Shown in pieces: positions 28,688 to 37,833 of a stretch of 64,000 nucleotides of DNA; position 1 is the stretch's first letter, and each line of letters begins with the position of its first letter. The notes below the pieces were generated by a model. The model was given only the letters and a program-made list of their open reading frames with translations. It was not told the origin of the DNA and did no database searches. Both the position numbers and the translations under genes were made by a program. This DNA is from Siansivirga zeaxanthinifaciens CC-SAMT-1 (GTDB lineage: Bacteria > Bacteroidota > Bacteroidia > Flavobacteriales > Flavobacteriaceae). The stretch spans positions 3,084,437 through 3,148,436 of the forward strand of contig NZ_CP007202.1 in assembly GCF_000941055.1 (NCBI RefSeq), given 5' to 3'.

Positions 28688-29190
28688 ATAATACCGATTT
28701 ACAATACTATTGTTCTAACACGCAGTATTTAGAAACAAAACAAATATAATTTTAAAATGACTTTTTTAATGAAGTAACTTTCATATATAAACCCAAGGCA
28801 ATATCCTTACTTTAAAATAAGAAATAGAATGCTAGAATTTAGTATATAAAAATTTAACCTCATGAATAACTCCTGCATTAGATCTAAAAAAAATACTTAA
28901 AGCAGAAATTATTATTAGTATATGGTTTCATAGCTATATTTTACTAAATTAATTAAAAAAAACAAGTTTAAAAAAGATTATTTTCAAAGTGCCTGCTAAT
29001 TTTCTAACTGAATCGAAAATAGCTTTATTAACACATTAATAAAATAGATATGGTTTTTGTTTTCAATGTTAGTCAGCAAAATCACATCATGAAAAACTAC
29101 TATAAATGAATTAAGATATTTTATAGTGGGTTTATATTTACTCTAAGCCCCAGAAACAGAAAAAATTAACTATCTTAAAAGAATGAATAG

Positions 29191-29224
29191 AAGCAAAAAA
29201 AAATCCAGCTATAAGCTGGATTTT
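29191..29224 (-). terminator. Intrinsic terminator of the two-component operon
   Basis: On the minus strand an 11-bp stem (AAAATCCAGCT / AGCTGGATTTT) with a 3-nt loop is followed by a long U-run, 23 bp after the response-regulator stop. This is a textbook rho-independent terminator. Confidence 0.85.
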
Positions 29225-29246
29225 AAATTTATAATATGTTTTAAAA

Positions 29247-29948
29247 TTAGTTTACTACTAACCTAAACCCTTCACCATGAATATTAAGTATTTCTACTTT
29301 TTCGTCTAGTTTAAGGTATTTACGTAATTTGGCAATGTAAACATCCATACTACGAGAGGTAAAATAATTATCGTCTCTCCAAATTTTAGTTAATGCTAAC
29401 TCACGAGGCATTAAATCGTTTTCATGTAAGGCTAACAAACGTAATAATTCATTTTCCTTTGGAGAAAGTTTAATAGGCTCTCCTCCATTAAAACGTAAAA
29501 AACGTAGTTTTGAATTTAAATCGAACTTACCAATTTTAAACTCAAATTGTTTGCTATCGGAAATTGTTTCGGTGGCTTTACGTTGCATAATGGCTTTTAT
29601 TTTCATTAATAAAACCTCACTATCAAACGGTTTATTTAAGTAATCGTCTGCTCCTACTTTATAGCCTTTTAATACGTCTTCTTTCATTGTTTTAGCAGTT
29701 AAGAAAACAATGGGTACATCGGCATTTTTTTCACGTATTTCTTTAGCTAATGTAAAACCATCTTTATATGGCATCATAACATCTAAAATACATAAATCGA
29801 AATCATCTTTTTTGAATTTCTCAAAACCTTCCATTCCGTTTTTAGCATGAACAACATCGTAATCGTTCATTATTAAATAATCTTTAAGAACGGTTCCGAA
29901 GTTTGGATCGTCTTCAACTAATAAAATTCTCTTTTTTATATCTTCCAT
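29247..29948 (-). CDS. OmpR/PhoB-family response regulator (RprY-like)
   Basis: This 233-residue protein has an N-terminal receiver (about 7-120) with acidic residues VEDD (11-14), phospho-acceptor Asp56 (LDVMMPYKDG) and the NKPFD lysine at about 105. The C-terminal winged helix (about 135-231) has LSPKENELLRLLALHEN and RSMDVYIAKLRKYL. The sequence closely follows the RprY type common in Bacteroidota. It is 2 bp downstream of its histidine kinase and its transcript ends at the hairpin at 29191-29224. It is probably a core stress or envelope regulator and not part of the PUL. Confidence 0.93.
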   Translation of the reverse strand: MEDIKKRILLVEDDPNFGTVLKDYLIMNDYDVVHAKNGMEGFEKFKKDDFDLCILDVMMPYKDGFTLAKEIREKNADVPIVFLTAKTMKEDVLKGYKVGADDYLNKPFDSEVLLMKIKAIMQRKATETISDSKQFEFKIGKFDLNSKLRFLRFNGGEPIKLSPKENELLRLLALHENDLMPRELALTKIWRDDNYFTSRSMDVYIAKLRKYLKLDEKVEILNIHGEGFRLVVN

Positions 29949-29950
29949 AT

Positions 29951-31525
29951 CTATGATATTAATGGTAGTTTAATTGTAAATGTACTTCCTTTATCTTTTT
30001 CACTTTCTACTGAAATATACCCTTGGTGGTCTTCAACTATGCGTTTAACATACGCTAAACCTAAACCATGACCTTTAACATTGTGTATATTTCCTGTGTG
30101 CTCTCTATAAAATTTTTCGAACACTCGTTTAACAGCTGCCTTACTCATACCACTACCGTGGTCTTTTATTTTTAATAGAATATTGGTACCCACATTTTCT
30201 GTGTACACCTCTATTTCTGGTGCCTCTGGAGAATACTTAATGGCATTATCCAGGATATTAACTATAACATTAGTAAAATGCGTTTCATTTGCTAAAACGG
30301 AAGCTTTTGGAGCGTCTAAAAATGTTTTTATATACCCTTGTCTATCTTCTACTATTAATTCTACATGGGTTATAGCATCTTCAATTAACTCATGTAAATT
30401 TAATCGATCTTTACTAATGTTTAATTCGTTTTTCTCAAGTTTAGATATTCTTAAAACGTTTTCTACCTGAGCGTGCATGCGTTTATTTTCATCTTTAATC
30501 ATAGCTAAGTAACGCATAACTTTTTCTTTATCATCTATTATTTTAGGATTTTTAATAGAATCTAGTGCTAAGTTTATGGTTGCTATGGGTGTTTTAAACT
30601 CATGCGTCATGTTATTTATAAAATCTGTTTTTATTTCAGATATTTTTCTTTGTTTAATTAACTGAAATAAAGCACTCGAATACGCTAAAATTATAATTGA
30701 TGTAAATATTACAGATAATAAAATCATTCCTATGATTGATGACATGATAAACTTTCTGTCTCCTGGAAAGTTTACTAACAACTTATAAATACTTTCGTTG
30801 TTTTCATCGTAAAAAATAGGCACACTATAGGTTGATGCCTTATCATATTCGAAGTTATCACTGTGTACTTTGGTCGCTAAATCGTTACTGTAAATGGCAA
30901 ACTCAAAATCGATGTTTATACTATCTTTTTTAAGTTTCTCACTAAGCAACTCTCTTATTTGCTCTACCGATACTCTTTTGTGTACAGGATTACGCTTTGT
31001 GGCTTCTTTAAAACTTTTCTCAAAATTGATACGCTGCGCATCAGAAATAAGTCCGTCTCTAATAATTTTACTAATCGGACTTTGAGCAAAATCTTTATCT
31101 TTTAAATCAATATTCTTATAACTTTCTATGGATGATGAACCAATAATTCTGGTTATATCCATACTATCTAAACCTATGTCAAAGAGCGAAGAAGATAATT
31201 TATAATTTTCTTCTAAAACGTTGCTTCTATAAATTAACGTTTCCTTGGTATTGTTGTTTTGCTGATAAATGAACAACTGGGAAACGGCCGTTGAATCTAT
31301 ATCCTTTTGGTCTCTAATAATACTTTGAAACCTATCGTAATAGGTAGAAATTTCGTTCTCTTCAATGGTATTAGAGACATAATTAAGTGCCTTGTTAACA
31401 TTAAACCTAAAACGTTCCTTTTCATTTTTTACAGAACCGTTAATGTAATAGGCTTGCACGAAAATAATTCCTATTAGAGATAAACTCATTAATAAAATTA
31501 ATAGGAAAAAAGTTCTTTTGTTCAT
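29951..31525 (-). CDS. Membrane sensor histidine kinase (RprX-like)
   Basis: This 524-residue protein has two membrane helices (about 8-28 and 259-283) flanking a periplasmic sensor of about 230 residues. The HisKA domain has phospho-acceptor His308 in NMTHEFKTPIATI. The HATPase domain shows the N-box (NILDNAIKYS), G1 (DHGSGMS) and G2 (GHGLGLAYVK). The partner response regulator begins 2 bp downstream. No known ligand-binding fold was recognised in the periplasmic part. Confidence 0.93.
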   Translation of the reverse strand: MNKRTFFLLILLMSLSLIGIIFVQAYYINGSVKNEKERFRFNVNKALNYVSNTIEENEISTYYDRFQSIIRDQKDIDSTAVSQLFIYQQNNNTKETLIYRSNVLEENYKLSSSLFDIGLDSMDITRIIGSSSIESYKNIDLKDKDFAQSPISKIIRDGLISDAQRINFEKSFKEATKRNPVHKRVSVEQIRELLSEKLKKDSINIDFEFAIYSNDLATKVHSDNFEYDKASTYSVPIFYDENNESIYKLLVNFPGDRKFIMSSIIGMILLSVIFTSIIILAYSSALFQLIKQRKISEIKTDFINNMTHEFKTPIATINLALDSIKNPKIIDDKEKVMRYLAMIKDENKRMHAQVENVLRISKLEKNELNISKDRLNLHELIEDAITHVELIVEDRQGYIKTFLDAPKASVLANETHFTNVIVNILDNAIKYSPEAPEIEVYTENVGTNILLKIKDHGSGMSKAAVKRVFEKFYREHTGNIHNVKGHGLGLAYVKRIVEDHQGYISVESEKDKGSTFTIKLPLIS

Positions 31526-31608
31526 TATTCAAAATTAACATTTTAACATTTAGCTGTGGGTTCTTTTAACCTTACATTAACAAAAATGTTAAAATACTCA
31601 TTTTTACT

Positions 31609-32190
31609 TTAAGAATTGATTATAAGTTGGTGTATTTTAAGAACTTGAAGCTTCGTATCCTCGATATCTACATTCTCGATTACGTATTTAGACAACTTAA
31701 TTTTTTCTTCATCGGGCCATTGATTTTTAATTATAGCCTCAATTTTTTCTTTAGTAGTGTGATCGCGTTTCAATAAACGCTGAATGCGAATTTCTAAAGG
31801 CGCCGTTACAGTAATAACATCATCGCAAAGTTTGTGACCACCATTTTCAAACAAAATAGCAACTTCTTTTATAACATAAGGTGCTGTTTGTTTAGTAACC
31901 CATTTTTTAAAATGATTTGCTACTTTGGGATGTACGATAGCGTTCATTTTTTGTAAATAATCTGTATCGTTAAAAATAATTTGAGCTATAAATGGCTTAT
32001 TTAAAGTATTATTTTTATAGGCATGTTCTCCAAATAATGCAATAAGCTTTCGTTTGATTACCTTAGAGGTATTCATGAGTTTCTTGGCTTCTTCATCTGC
32101 AATGTAAATAGGCACTCCTAACAAATGAAAAGATTTTGCTACCGTAGTTTTACCACTTCCTATACCTCCTGTAAGCCCTATAATTTTCAT
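31609..32190 (-). CDS. coaE: Dephospho-CoA kinase
   Basis: This 193-residue protein catalyses the last step of coenzyme A synthesis, phosphorylating the 3'-hydroxyl of dephospho-CoA. The P-loop GLTGGIGSGKTTVAK is at about 5-19, followed by the ADEEAKKL acceptor-binding segment (about 31-38) and the lid region with RIQRLLKRD. Length is typical. It is the third gene of a leftward run after the glycosyltransferase and YbbR-like genes. coaBC for earlier steps of the same pathway lies at 37826. Confidence 0.96.
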   Translation of the reverse strand: MKIIGLTGGIGSGKTTVAKSFHLLGVPIYIADEEAKKLMNTSKVIKRKLIALFGEHAYKNNTLNKPFIAQIIFNDTDYLQKMNAIVHPKVANHFKKWVTKQTAPYVIKEVAILFENGGHKLCDDVITVTAPLEIRIQRLLKRDHTTKEKIEAIIKNQWPDEEKIKLSKYVIENVDIEDTKLQVLKIHQLIINS

Positions 32191-32218
32191 TTTTATACTC
32201 TAAAATTTAGCCAAAACA

Positions 32219-33178
32219 TTATTTGGTAATTATAAACTCAATGCGTTGTTGTCCTACTTTTACTTTTTTAGCAATTTTTGGAACTTTCACTAATTCTGCG
32301 ACTAAAAACGATTGATTTTTTAAAATTTTATTGTAATCGCAAACCACTTTAAAATCTTTAGTCGTTATTTTATTAAAATTGCCTAGACTTACGTAATACG
32401 ATACATTTATTTCTTTTGGAAAGTATTTAACCGAAATGCTGTCAGGAACATTTATAATGGTTACAGGTATTTTTAAAATACCTTCGGTAAATTTATCTAC
32501 AGTTCCCTTTAAAGTAATTTTAGTATTTGAATACTTCAAATCATTATCATTTTTAGAAAGATTTAAATCGACCGTTTTATTTATATCCGATTTTACCTCC
32601 TCTAAAACAACATGTTTGGTTTCTATATATTTTATGCTATCAACTTTAATTTTAGGACCAATAACAACAATAGAATCGGGAGTTAATTTAAAGTGATCTG
32701 CAAGATCATAACCCAAACTATATTGAATTTTAGAATTTAGTTTTACAGACACTTTTTTAACCATATTAACATCGTATCTAAAATACAAGGTATCTGGCGA
32801 CATATTAAGCAACTCTACTTGCTTATCGAATTGTGTGTTGGCAACATAGGGCACCGACTTATGCCAAACAAAAACAGAATCTCTTTTATAAACATCGTTT
32901 TTAAAATCTATTACTATTTTAGGTTTCGAGAAATAGTATGTTAACCACTTAAAACCGTGTGTTTTTAGCGTTATGTTTAAATTTACCGAATCGTCTAAAA
33001 TTAAATCGGCTTCGGGTACATTTAATTTTTCAATATTAAATGCCAGAGTATTGGTGTATGTTTTAGAGAGTTTAGTAAACAACAGAATTACAAAAGCCAA
33101 TAATAAGAACAAAAAAAACACATTTATTTTTTTTCTTCTAATAAAAGCTAACACCTCTATAAGTTCTTTTTTAAACAT
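32219..33178 (-). CDS. YbbR-like (CdaR-type) membrane-anchored protein
   Basis: This 319-residue protein has one N-terminal membrane helix (about 18-36) and an extracytoplasmic part made of YbbR-like beta repeats (about 40-310; the segments VNLNITLKTHGFKW, YDLADHFKLTPDSIVVIGP and VPVTIINVPDSISVKYFPKEINV recur in that fold). In Firmicutes, YbbR/CdaR proteins regulate the diadenylate cyclase; in Bacteroidota the gene commonly sits beside coaE, as here, and its role is not established. Its ATG overlaps the glycosyltransferase stop by 1 nt. Confidence 0.75.
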   Translation of the reverse strand: MFKKELIEVLAFIRRKKINVFFLFLLLAFVILLFTKLSKTYTNTLAFNIEKLNVPEADLILDDSVNLNITLKTHGFKWLTYYFSKPKIVIDFKNDVYKRDSVFVWHKSVPYVANTQFDKQVELLNMSPDTLYFRYDVNMVKKVSVKLNSKIQYSLGYDLADHFKLTPDSIVVIGPKIKVDSIKYIETKHVVLEEVKSDINKTVDLNLSKNDNDLKYSNTKITLKGTVDKFTEGILKIPVTIINVPDSISVKYFPKEINVSYYVSLGNFNKITTKDFKVVCDYNKILKNQSFLVAELVKVPKIAKKVKVGQQRIEFIITK

Positions 33179-34179
33179 TAGGTTTTAAAAAATAAATTAG
33201 GAAAATACGATTCTGGATTCTTTTTTAAAACATCGACTGCAAGCGTAGATTTTAAAAATCCGTAACCATAACCAAAAAACTGCACCGTTATTGCTATAAT
33301 GGCGAAACAAGCTACTTTTAAATTTTTAGTTTCCCATAACGCTGCAATAAAAGCTACCATAAAATATAATACATATAGAGCCAAAAACAATTTAATTTTA
33401 AAAAATAAAAACACAGATACAACTAAACCTAAGCTAAAAAGTGTTGGTAACCAATATATTATTTTTTTTGTTGAAGGATGCCAAACCGACAATATGGGTC
33501 TTACCAACCCAAACTTATTAACTTGTTTGTAAAATTTTTGCCAGGAAATGCGTCTTTTATGATACACAAAAGCCTCCGGAATAAGTTTTGTTTTATACCC
33601 TAATTGCCATAACCTGATGGATAAATCGGGATCTTCACCTGGATGAATGTACCCGAAACCACCCGATTTTAAAAAGGCTTCTTTCGAAATTCCCATATTA
33701 AAACTGCGGGGTTGAAACGTATCAATACTTTTTTTATTTCCACGAATACCACCTGTGGTTAAAAACGATGTCATAGAAAAATTAATGGCTTTTTGTAAAT
33801 CTGAAAACGACTCGTGTGCGGCATCGGGTCCTCCAAAACAATCAACATATTCGCTTTTAAGACTTTTCTCTACTTCAAAAAGATAATTAGCAGGTAAAAT
33901 ACAATCGGAATCCAGAATAATAAAATAATTACCTTTCGCTTGTTGCATACCAAAATTTCTAGAATCACCTGGCCCGGAATTTTCTTTAAAATAATAAGAT
34001 ATATTTAATTTAGAATTAAACTGGGCTACAACCTCTTTTGATGGTACCGTAGATCCGTCTTCAACAATAACAATCTCGAAAAGTGTTGTTGTTTTTAAAG
34101 CTTCAAAACTTTGCAGAAGCTCTAGTGTTTCGTCGGGACGGTTATACACCGGAATTATAAATGAAAACTCTAATTGCAT
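33178..34179 (-). CDS. Family 2 glycosyltransferase with C-terminal membrane helices
   Basis: This 333-residue protein has an N-terminal GT-A domain: IIPVYNRPDETLELLQS, the VEDGS nucleotide-binding turn, the DSD metal motif (in LDSDCILP) and an ED acidic motif in HPGEDPDLSIRLW. About three hydrophobic helices follow (about 243-320). It likely transfers a sugar to a lipid or envelope glycan on the inner membrane face; donor and acceptor are unknown. It leads the run glycosyltransferase, YbbR-like, coaE. A hairpin terminator of the preceding fabI gene lies just upstream. Confidence 0.88.
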   Translation of the reverse strand: MQLEFSFIIPVYNRPDETLELLQSFEALKTTTLFEIVIVEDGSTVPSKEVVAQFNSKLNISYYFKENSGPGDSRNFGMQQAKGNYFIILDSDCILPANYLFEVEKSLKSEYVDCFGGPDAAHESFSDLQKAINFSMTSFLTTGGIRGNKKSIDTFQPRSFNMGISKEAFLKSGGFGYIHPGEDPDLSIRLWQLGYKTKLIPEAFVYHKRRISWQKFYKQVNKFGLVRPILSVWHPSTKKIIYWLPTLFSLGLVVSVFLFFKIKLFLALYVLYFMVAFIAALWETKNLKVACFAIIAITVQFFGYGYGFLKSTLAVDVLKKNPESYFPNLFFKT

Positions 34180-34245
34180 ATCACAAATGTAATTAATCCA
34201 ATAACAAAATCACTTAAAATTTAAGAAACACCTATACTTACTTAA

Positions 34246-34276
34246 AACAAAAAAAGCCACTTTAAAAGTGGCTTTT
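34246..34276 (-). terminator. Intrinsic terminator after fabI
   Basis: An 11-bp stem (AAAAGCCACTT / AAGTGGCTTTT) with a 3-nt loop, read on the minus strand, runs into a U-rich tail and lies 20 bp after the fabI stop. It separates fabI from the glycosyltransferase operon. Confidence 0.85.
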
Positions 34277-34295
34277 CTGTATTGTAATATTATTT

Positions 34296-35114
34296 TTATT
34301 CTTCACCTGTAAAGGTTGCCATAACAGCATCGCTTACACCCATATTACTAAATCCACCGTCATTATAAAGGTTTTGAAGTGTAACACGTTTGGTTAAATC
34401 GCTAAATAAACTAACTGTATAATTAGCACAATCTAGAGCAGTAGCATTTCCAAGAGGCGACATTTTATCTGCATAAGCAATAAAACCATCAAATCCTTTT
34501 ACACCACTACCGGCTGTGGTTGGTGTTGGCGACTGAGAAATGGTGTTAACGCGTACTTTTTTATCTCTTCCAAAGAAATAACCAAAACTACGCGCAATAC
34601 TTTCTAAATACGCTTTGTTGTCGGCCATATCATTATAATCTGGAAAAACACGTTGTGCAGCCATATAAGATAAAGCTACGATACTACCCCACTCATTCAT
34701 AGCATCTGCTTTGTAAAGCGTTTGCATAACTTTATGAAAAGACATGGCAGATACATCTGTACCCTTTTGAGTCCATTCGTAATTTTGATCGGTATAGTGT
34801 TTTCCTTTACGAACGTTAATAGACATACCTATTGAGTGTAAAACGAAGTCGATTTTACCTCCAAGAATTTCCATCGATTTTTCAACCAAATTTTGTAAAT
34901 CTTCTACAGAAGTTGCATCGGCAGGAATTATTTGAGAACCTGTTTTTTCTGCTAATTCATTAATTTGTCCCATTCTCATAGCAACAGGCGCATTAGTTAA
35001 AACGAATTGACCACCTTCTTCATGAACGCGTTCTGCCGTTTTCCAAGCAATTGAATTAGAATCTAATGCTCCAAAAATGATTCCTTTTTTTCCCTTTAAT
35101 AAATTGTATGACAT
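34296..35114 (-). CDS. fabI: Enoyl-[acyl-carrier-protein] reductase (NADH)
   Basis: This 272-residue SDR enzyme reduces the enoyl-ACP double bond in the last step of each fatty-acid elongation cycle. It shows the FabI-specific cofactor turn GALDSNSIAW (about 16-25), HSIGM (about 92-96), the catalytic pair Tyr-x6-Lys in YNDMADNK and the SQSPTPTTAGSGV loop that binds triclosan-like inhibitors in homologues. Length is normal. It has its own terminator and a 114-bp gap upstream, so it may have its own promoter. Confidence 0.97.
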   Translation of the reverse strand: MSYNLLKGKKGIIFGALDSNSIAWKTAERVHEEGGQFVLTNAPVAMRMGQINELAEKTGSQIIPADATSVEDLQNLVEKSMEILGGKIDFVLHSIGMSINVRKGKHYTDQNYEWTQKGTDVSAMSFHKVMQTLYKADAMNEWGSIVALSYMAAQRVFPDYNDMADNKAYLESIARSFGYFFGRDKKVRVNTISQSPTPTTAGSGVKGFDGFIAYADKMSPLGNATALDCANYTVSLFSDLTKRVTLQNLYNDGGFSNMGVSDAVMATFTGEE

Positions 35115-35228
35115 ACTTTTTAGTTTATATGTGGTGATTTAATTTTGTTATTAATTTTAAAATCACTCTAATTTTACAGCTGCAAAAATACTAAACTTTT
35201 AACTTATAATTTTAACTTTTATAATTTT

Positions 35229-36881
35229 TCAATTTAGCAACTCTTTGGCATGTGCTATTGCAGAAGACGATAATTCAATACCGCCAAGCATTTGTGCAAT
35301 TTCTACAATACGCTCGTCGTGATTTAATTTTACCAAATTGGTTTGTGTAACATTATCGATATCTTCTTTGTATACCTTAAAGTGCGAATGCCCTTTAGCA
35401 GCAATTTGTGGTAAATGTGTAATAGAAAAAACTTGCATGGTCTTACTCATTTCTAACATAATATCGCCCATTTTATTGGAGATTTCTCCCGATACACCAG
35501 TATCAATCTCATCAAACATAATGGTAGGTAATTGAATATACTTTGCTAAAATTGATTTTATGGCAAGCATAATTCTAGATAGTTCACCACCAGAAGCTGC
35601 TTTTTTAAGTTCGTTGTAATTGCCGCCTTTATTTGCAGAAAACAAAAATGATAATTGATCTTTTCCGTTTGAAAAAAACGTGTCGGCTAGATTGAGCTCT
35701 ATTTTAAATTGCGCATTTGGCATGCCTAAACTCGATAAAATAGTTTCTAACTGCGCTTTTAATTCAGGAATTACTTTTTCTCTATTATTATGAATTGCTT
35801 CAGAAATAGCATTTAATTCTTCTTGTTTTGAAGCTATTTCCGTTTGTTTTTTTAGAATTGAGGTATCTAAATTTTCGGTTAAAGATACTTTTTCTTCCAG
35901 TTGATTCTTTATTTCAATTAATTCTGAAATGGAATTCACTACATGCTTTTGCATTAAATTATTTAAAACACGTAGTTTGGCATCGACAAATTCTAGGCGT
36001 TTCGGGTCGGCTTCTAGATGACCTTGCATGGTATCTATATCGCTATAAACATCGTCCATTTCGATAAGGCTACTATTAACACGCTGATACAAATCGTCGT
36101 ATTTTGAAGCATACGATGCTAACTTTTGCAAAGTGTTTTTTAAACTTGTTAAGCTTGATAAAATACCAATTTGTTCTTCACTTAACAATAAGTAAGCTTC
36201 GGCAAGTTTCTCTTTTATGCTTTCAATATTATTTAAACTATCGTATTCTTCTTCTAAAAGTTGTAATTCGTCTTCAACTAAATTAGCTTCTATTAATTCG
36301 TTTAATAAAAACGTATTATAATCGTGTTCTTTAATGGCTTCGGCCTGAAACTCTAACAACGCTTTTAATTCGCCTTTTAATTTTTTATATACTTTTAATT
36401 CTGAAGTAAAAGACAGTAGAATTGATTCGTTATTTGCAAGAGCATCAATGACTTGAAATTGAAATTCGTCGCTTGTTAATTGTAAGGTTTGATGTTGGGA
36501 ATGAATGTCGATTAAACGCTCACCCAATATTTGCAAACTATTTAAATTTACAGGAGAATCATTAACAAAGGCTCGAGATTTTCCCGAAGGTAAAATTTCT
36601 CTTCTTATAATGGTGTGTTCATCGAAGTCTAAGTCTTCGGCTGCAAACAAACCTTTTAAATTATAGTTAGTTATATTAAAATTGGCTTCAATAATACATT
36701 TTTTAGTATTGTCTTTAAGACTACTTAAATCGGCTCGTTTTCCTAAAATTAAGGACAAACCGCCTAACAGTATTGATTTTCCAGTCCCAGTTTCTCCGGT
36801 AATAATAGAAAAACCATCATTAAAATCGACTTGAAGATTATCAATTAATGCGTAATTATTTATTGAAAGTGATGTTAGCAA
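35229..36881 (-). CDS. recN: DNA repair protein RecN
   Basis: This 550-residue SMC-like ATPase of double-strand-break repair begins LTSLSINNYALIDNL, with Walker A GETGTGKSIL at about 29-38. Long coiled-coil arms occupy about 150-380. The signature ASGGELSRIMLAIK and Walker B MFDEIDTGVSG are near the C-terminus. The start codon is TTG at 36881, supported by the conserved N-terminal sequence beginning exactly there. It follows the PorD-like gene on the same strand. Confidence 0.97.
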   Translation of the reverse strand: MLTSLSINNYALIDNLQVDFNDGFSIITGETGTGKSILLGGLSLILGKRADLSSLKDNTKKCIIEANFNITNYNLKGLFAAEDLDFDEHTIIRREILPSGKSRAFVNDSPVNLNSLQILGERLIDIHSQHQTLQLTSDEFQFQVIDALANNESILLSFTSELKVYKKLKGELKALLEFQAEAIKEHDYNTFLLNELIEANLVEDELQLLEEEYDSLNNIESIKEKLAEAYLLLSEEQIGILSSLTSLKNTLQKLASYASKYDDLYQRVNSSLIEMDDVYSDIDTMQGHLEADPKRLEFVDAKLRVLNNLMQKHVVNSISELIEIKNQLEEKVSLTENLDTSILKKQTEIASKQEELNAISEAIHNNREKVIPELKAQLETILSSLGMPNAQFKIELNLADTFFSNGKDQLSFLFSANKGGNYNELKKAASGGELSRIMLAIKSILAKYIQLPTIMFDEIDTGVSGEISNKMGDIMLEMSKTMQVFSITHLPQIAAKGHSHFKVYKEDIDNVTQTNLVKLNHDERIVEIAQMLGGIELSSSAIAHAKELLN

Positions 36882-36945
36882 ACCTCGTTAATCAATTAAA
36901 TTAATAAAACTAAATATAGTGATTGTGTTTTAAATTGCAGTAAAC

Positions 36946-37833
36946 TTAAAACTTAATATTTTGCCATTTACTGTTATGCATTGGAGCAACTTTTTGAAGT
37001 GTTTCTTTAGTAGCTGCAATATCTATACTTGGTCCGTTTGTAAAAATTTGTTCAATTTCATCGGCTTTGGCATCAAAGAAAGTTCGCAAAATAAAAGAAT
37101 TAGGACGACGGCTGTTCATGGCTTTAAAACTGTTTAAAGCAACAGCAACCTCTTTTTTTCCTTCCTTTACATTGTCGCTCATAACATCTAAACCTTTTCG
37201 ATGGTAATCGTACATAATTTGACGGTATTCTTTAAATGTAGGAGACAAGATGTTGTCTATTAGGGTGAATCTGCTTTGAAGTCCGTCTTCTACTTTCCAA
37301 CCTCTAAAATTACCTTGTTGCGAGTAATTTGTAATGGTTTGCGCTTGTTTAAAATAAGGGTCGCCACCGTTTGGAGCAAATGTATCGGCATCTAAACCTA
37401 AAATCATGTAAATATGAAATGCCAAAACAGATATCATATTAGATTCGAACTGTGTTGGATTGAATATTAAATTTTGATATTCTAAATATCTGAAATTAAA
37501 ATCCCTATCATTAAAATTATAAACAGGCGAACTAAATGAGGATCCATAAACGGGTCTAGACGACTGCACTTGAAGCGATGCTGTAAAAGCTTCTCCACTG
37601 TAATTTGTAACATTTATAATCATGCTACAATCGATGCGTTCGTTAATAGTAAACGATTTATTAGTCCATTTGGTATTATTAACAAACTCGTTTAATTGCG
37701 TTTCTAATGTTTTAAAAATTGGAAAATTTTCGTTTCCTGTTTGTTGTGCATTAACAACAACATTACAATTTAATTCTTGGGTAAAACCCATAAATCCTAA
37801 ACTGAAAAATAAAACTATTAAAAAATTACGCAT
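36946..37833 (-). CDS. porD: DUF4835 family protein (PorD-like)
   Basis: This 295-residue exported protein has a signal peptide MRNFLIVLFFSLGFMGFTQ followed by the DUF4835 sequence (ELNCNVVVNAQQ, FTINERIDCSMIINVTNYSGEAFTASLQVQSSRPVYGS). The Porphyromonas homologue is called PorD and is required for type IX secretion, although its exact role is unclear. The link is useful here because the lectin at 12352-13182 carries a type IX tail. The start overlaps the coaBC end by 8 bp, so the two are translationally coupled. The coaBC-DUF4835-recN order is common in Flavobacteriia, from memory. Confidence 0.85.
   Translation of the reverse strand: MRNFLIVLFFSLGFMGFTQELNCNVVVNAQQTGNENFPIFKTLETQLNEFVNNTKWTNKSFTINERIDCSMIINVTNYSGEAFTASLQVQSSRPVYGSSFSSPVYNFNDRDFNFRYLEYQNLIFNPTQFESNMISVLAFHIYMILGLDADTFAPNGGDPYFKQAQTITNYSQQGNFRGWKVEDGLQSRFTLIDNILSPTFKEYRQIMYDYHRKGLDVMSDNVKEGKKEVAVALNSFKAMNSRRPNSFILRTFFDAKADEIEQIFTNGPSIDIAATKETLQKVAPMHNSKWQNIKF

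Larger units (their letters stand above)
28605..29246. other. 642-bp gene-poor spacer between PUL and core chromosome
   Basis: No reading frame with coding character was found on either strand. It holds the paired ATATrGTAACCA sites next to the GntR gene and, at its far end, the hairpin terminator of the two-component operon. The middle (about 28700-29180) is plain AT-rich sequence with no recognised RNA, repeat or att-like site. It marks the change from accessory PUL genes to conserved housekeeping genes. Confidence 0.6.

Noticed and set aside
33440-33460. TTGGTAACCAATA as a further GntR site
   Set aside because: It lies within the glycosyltransferase coding sequence and is probably coincidental; it shows that the short motif alone is not specific.
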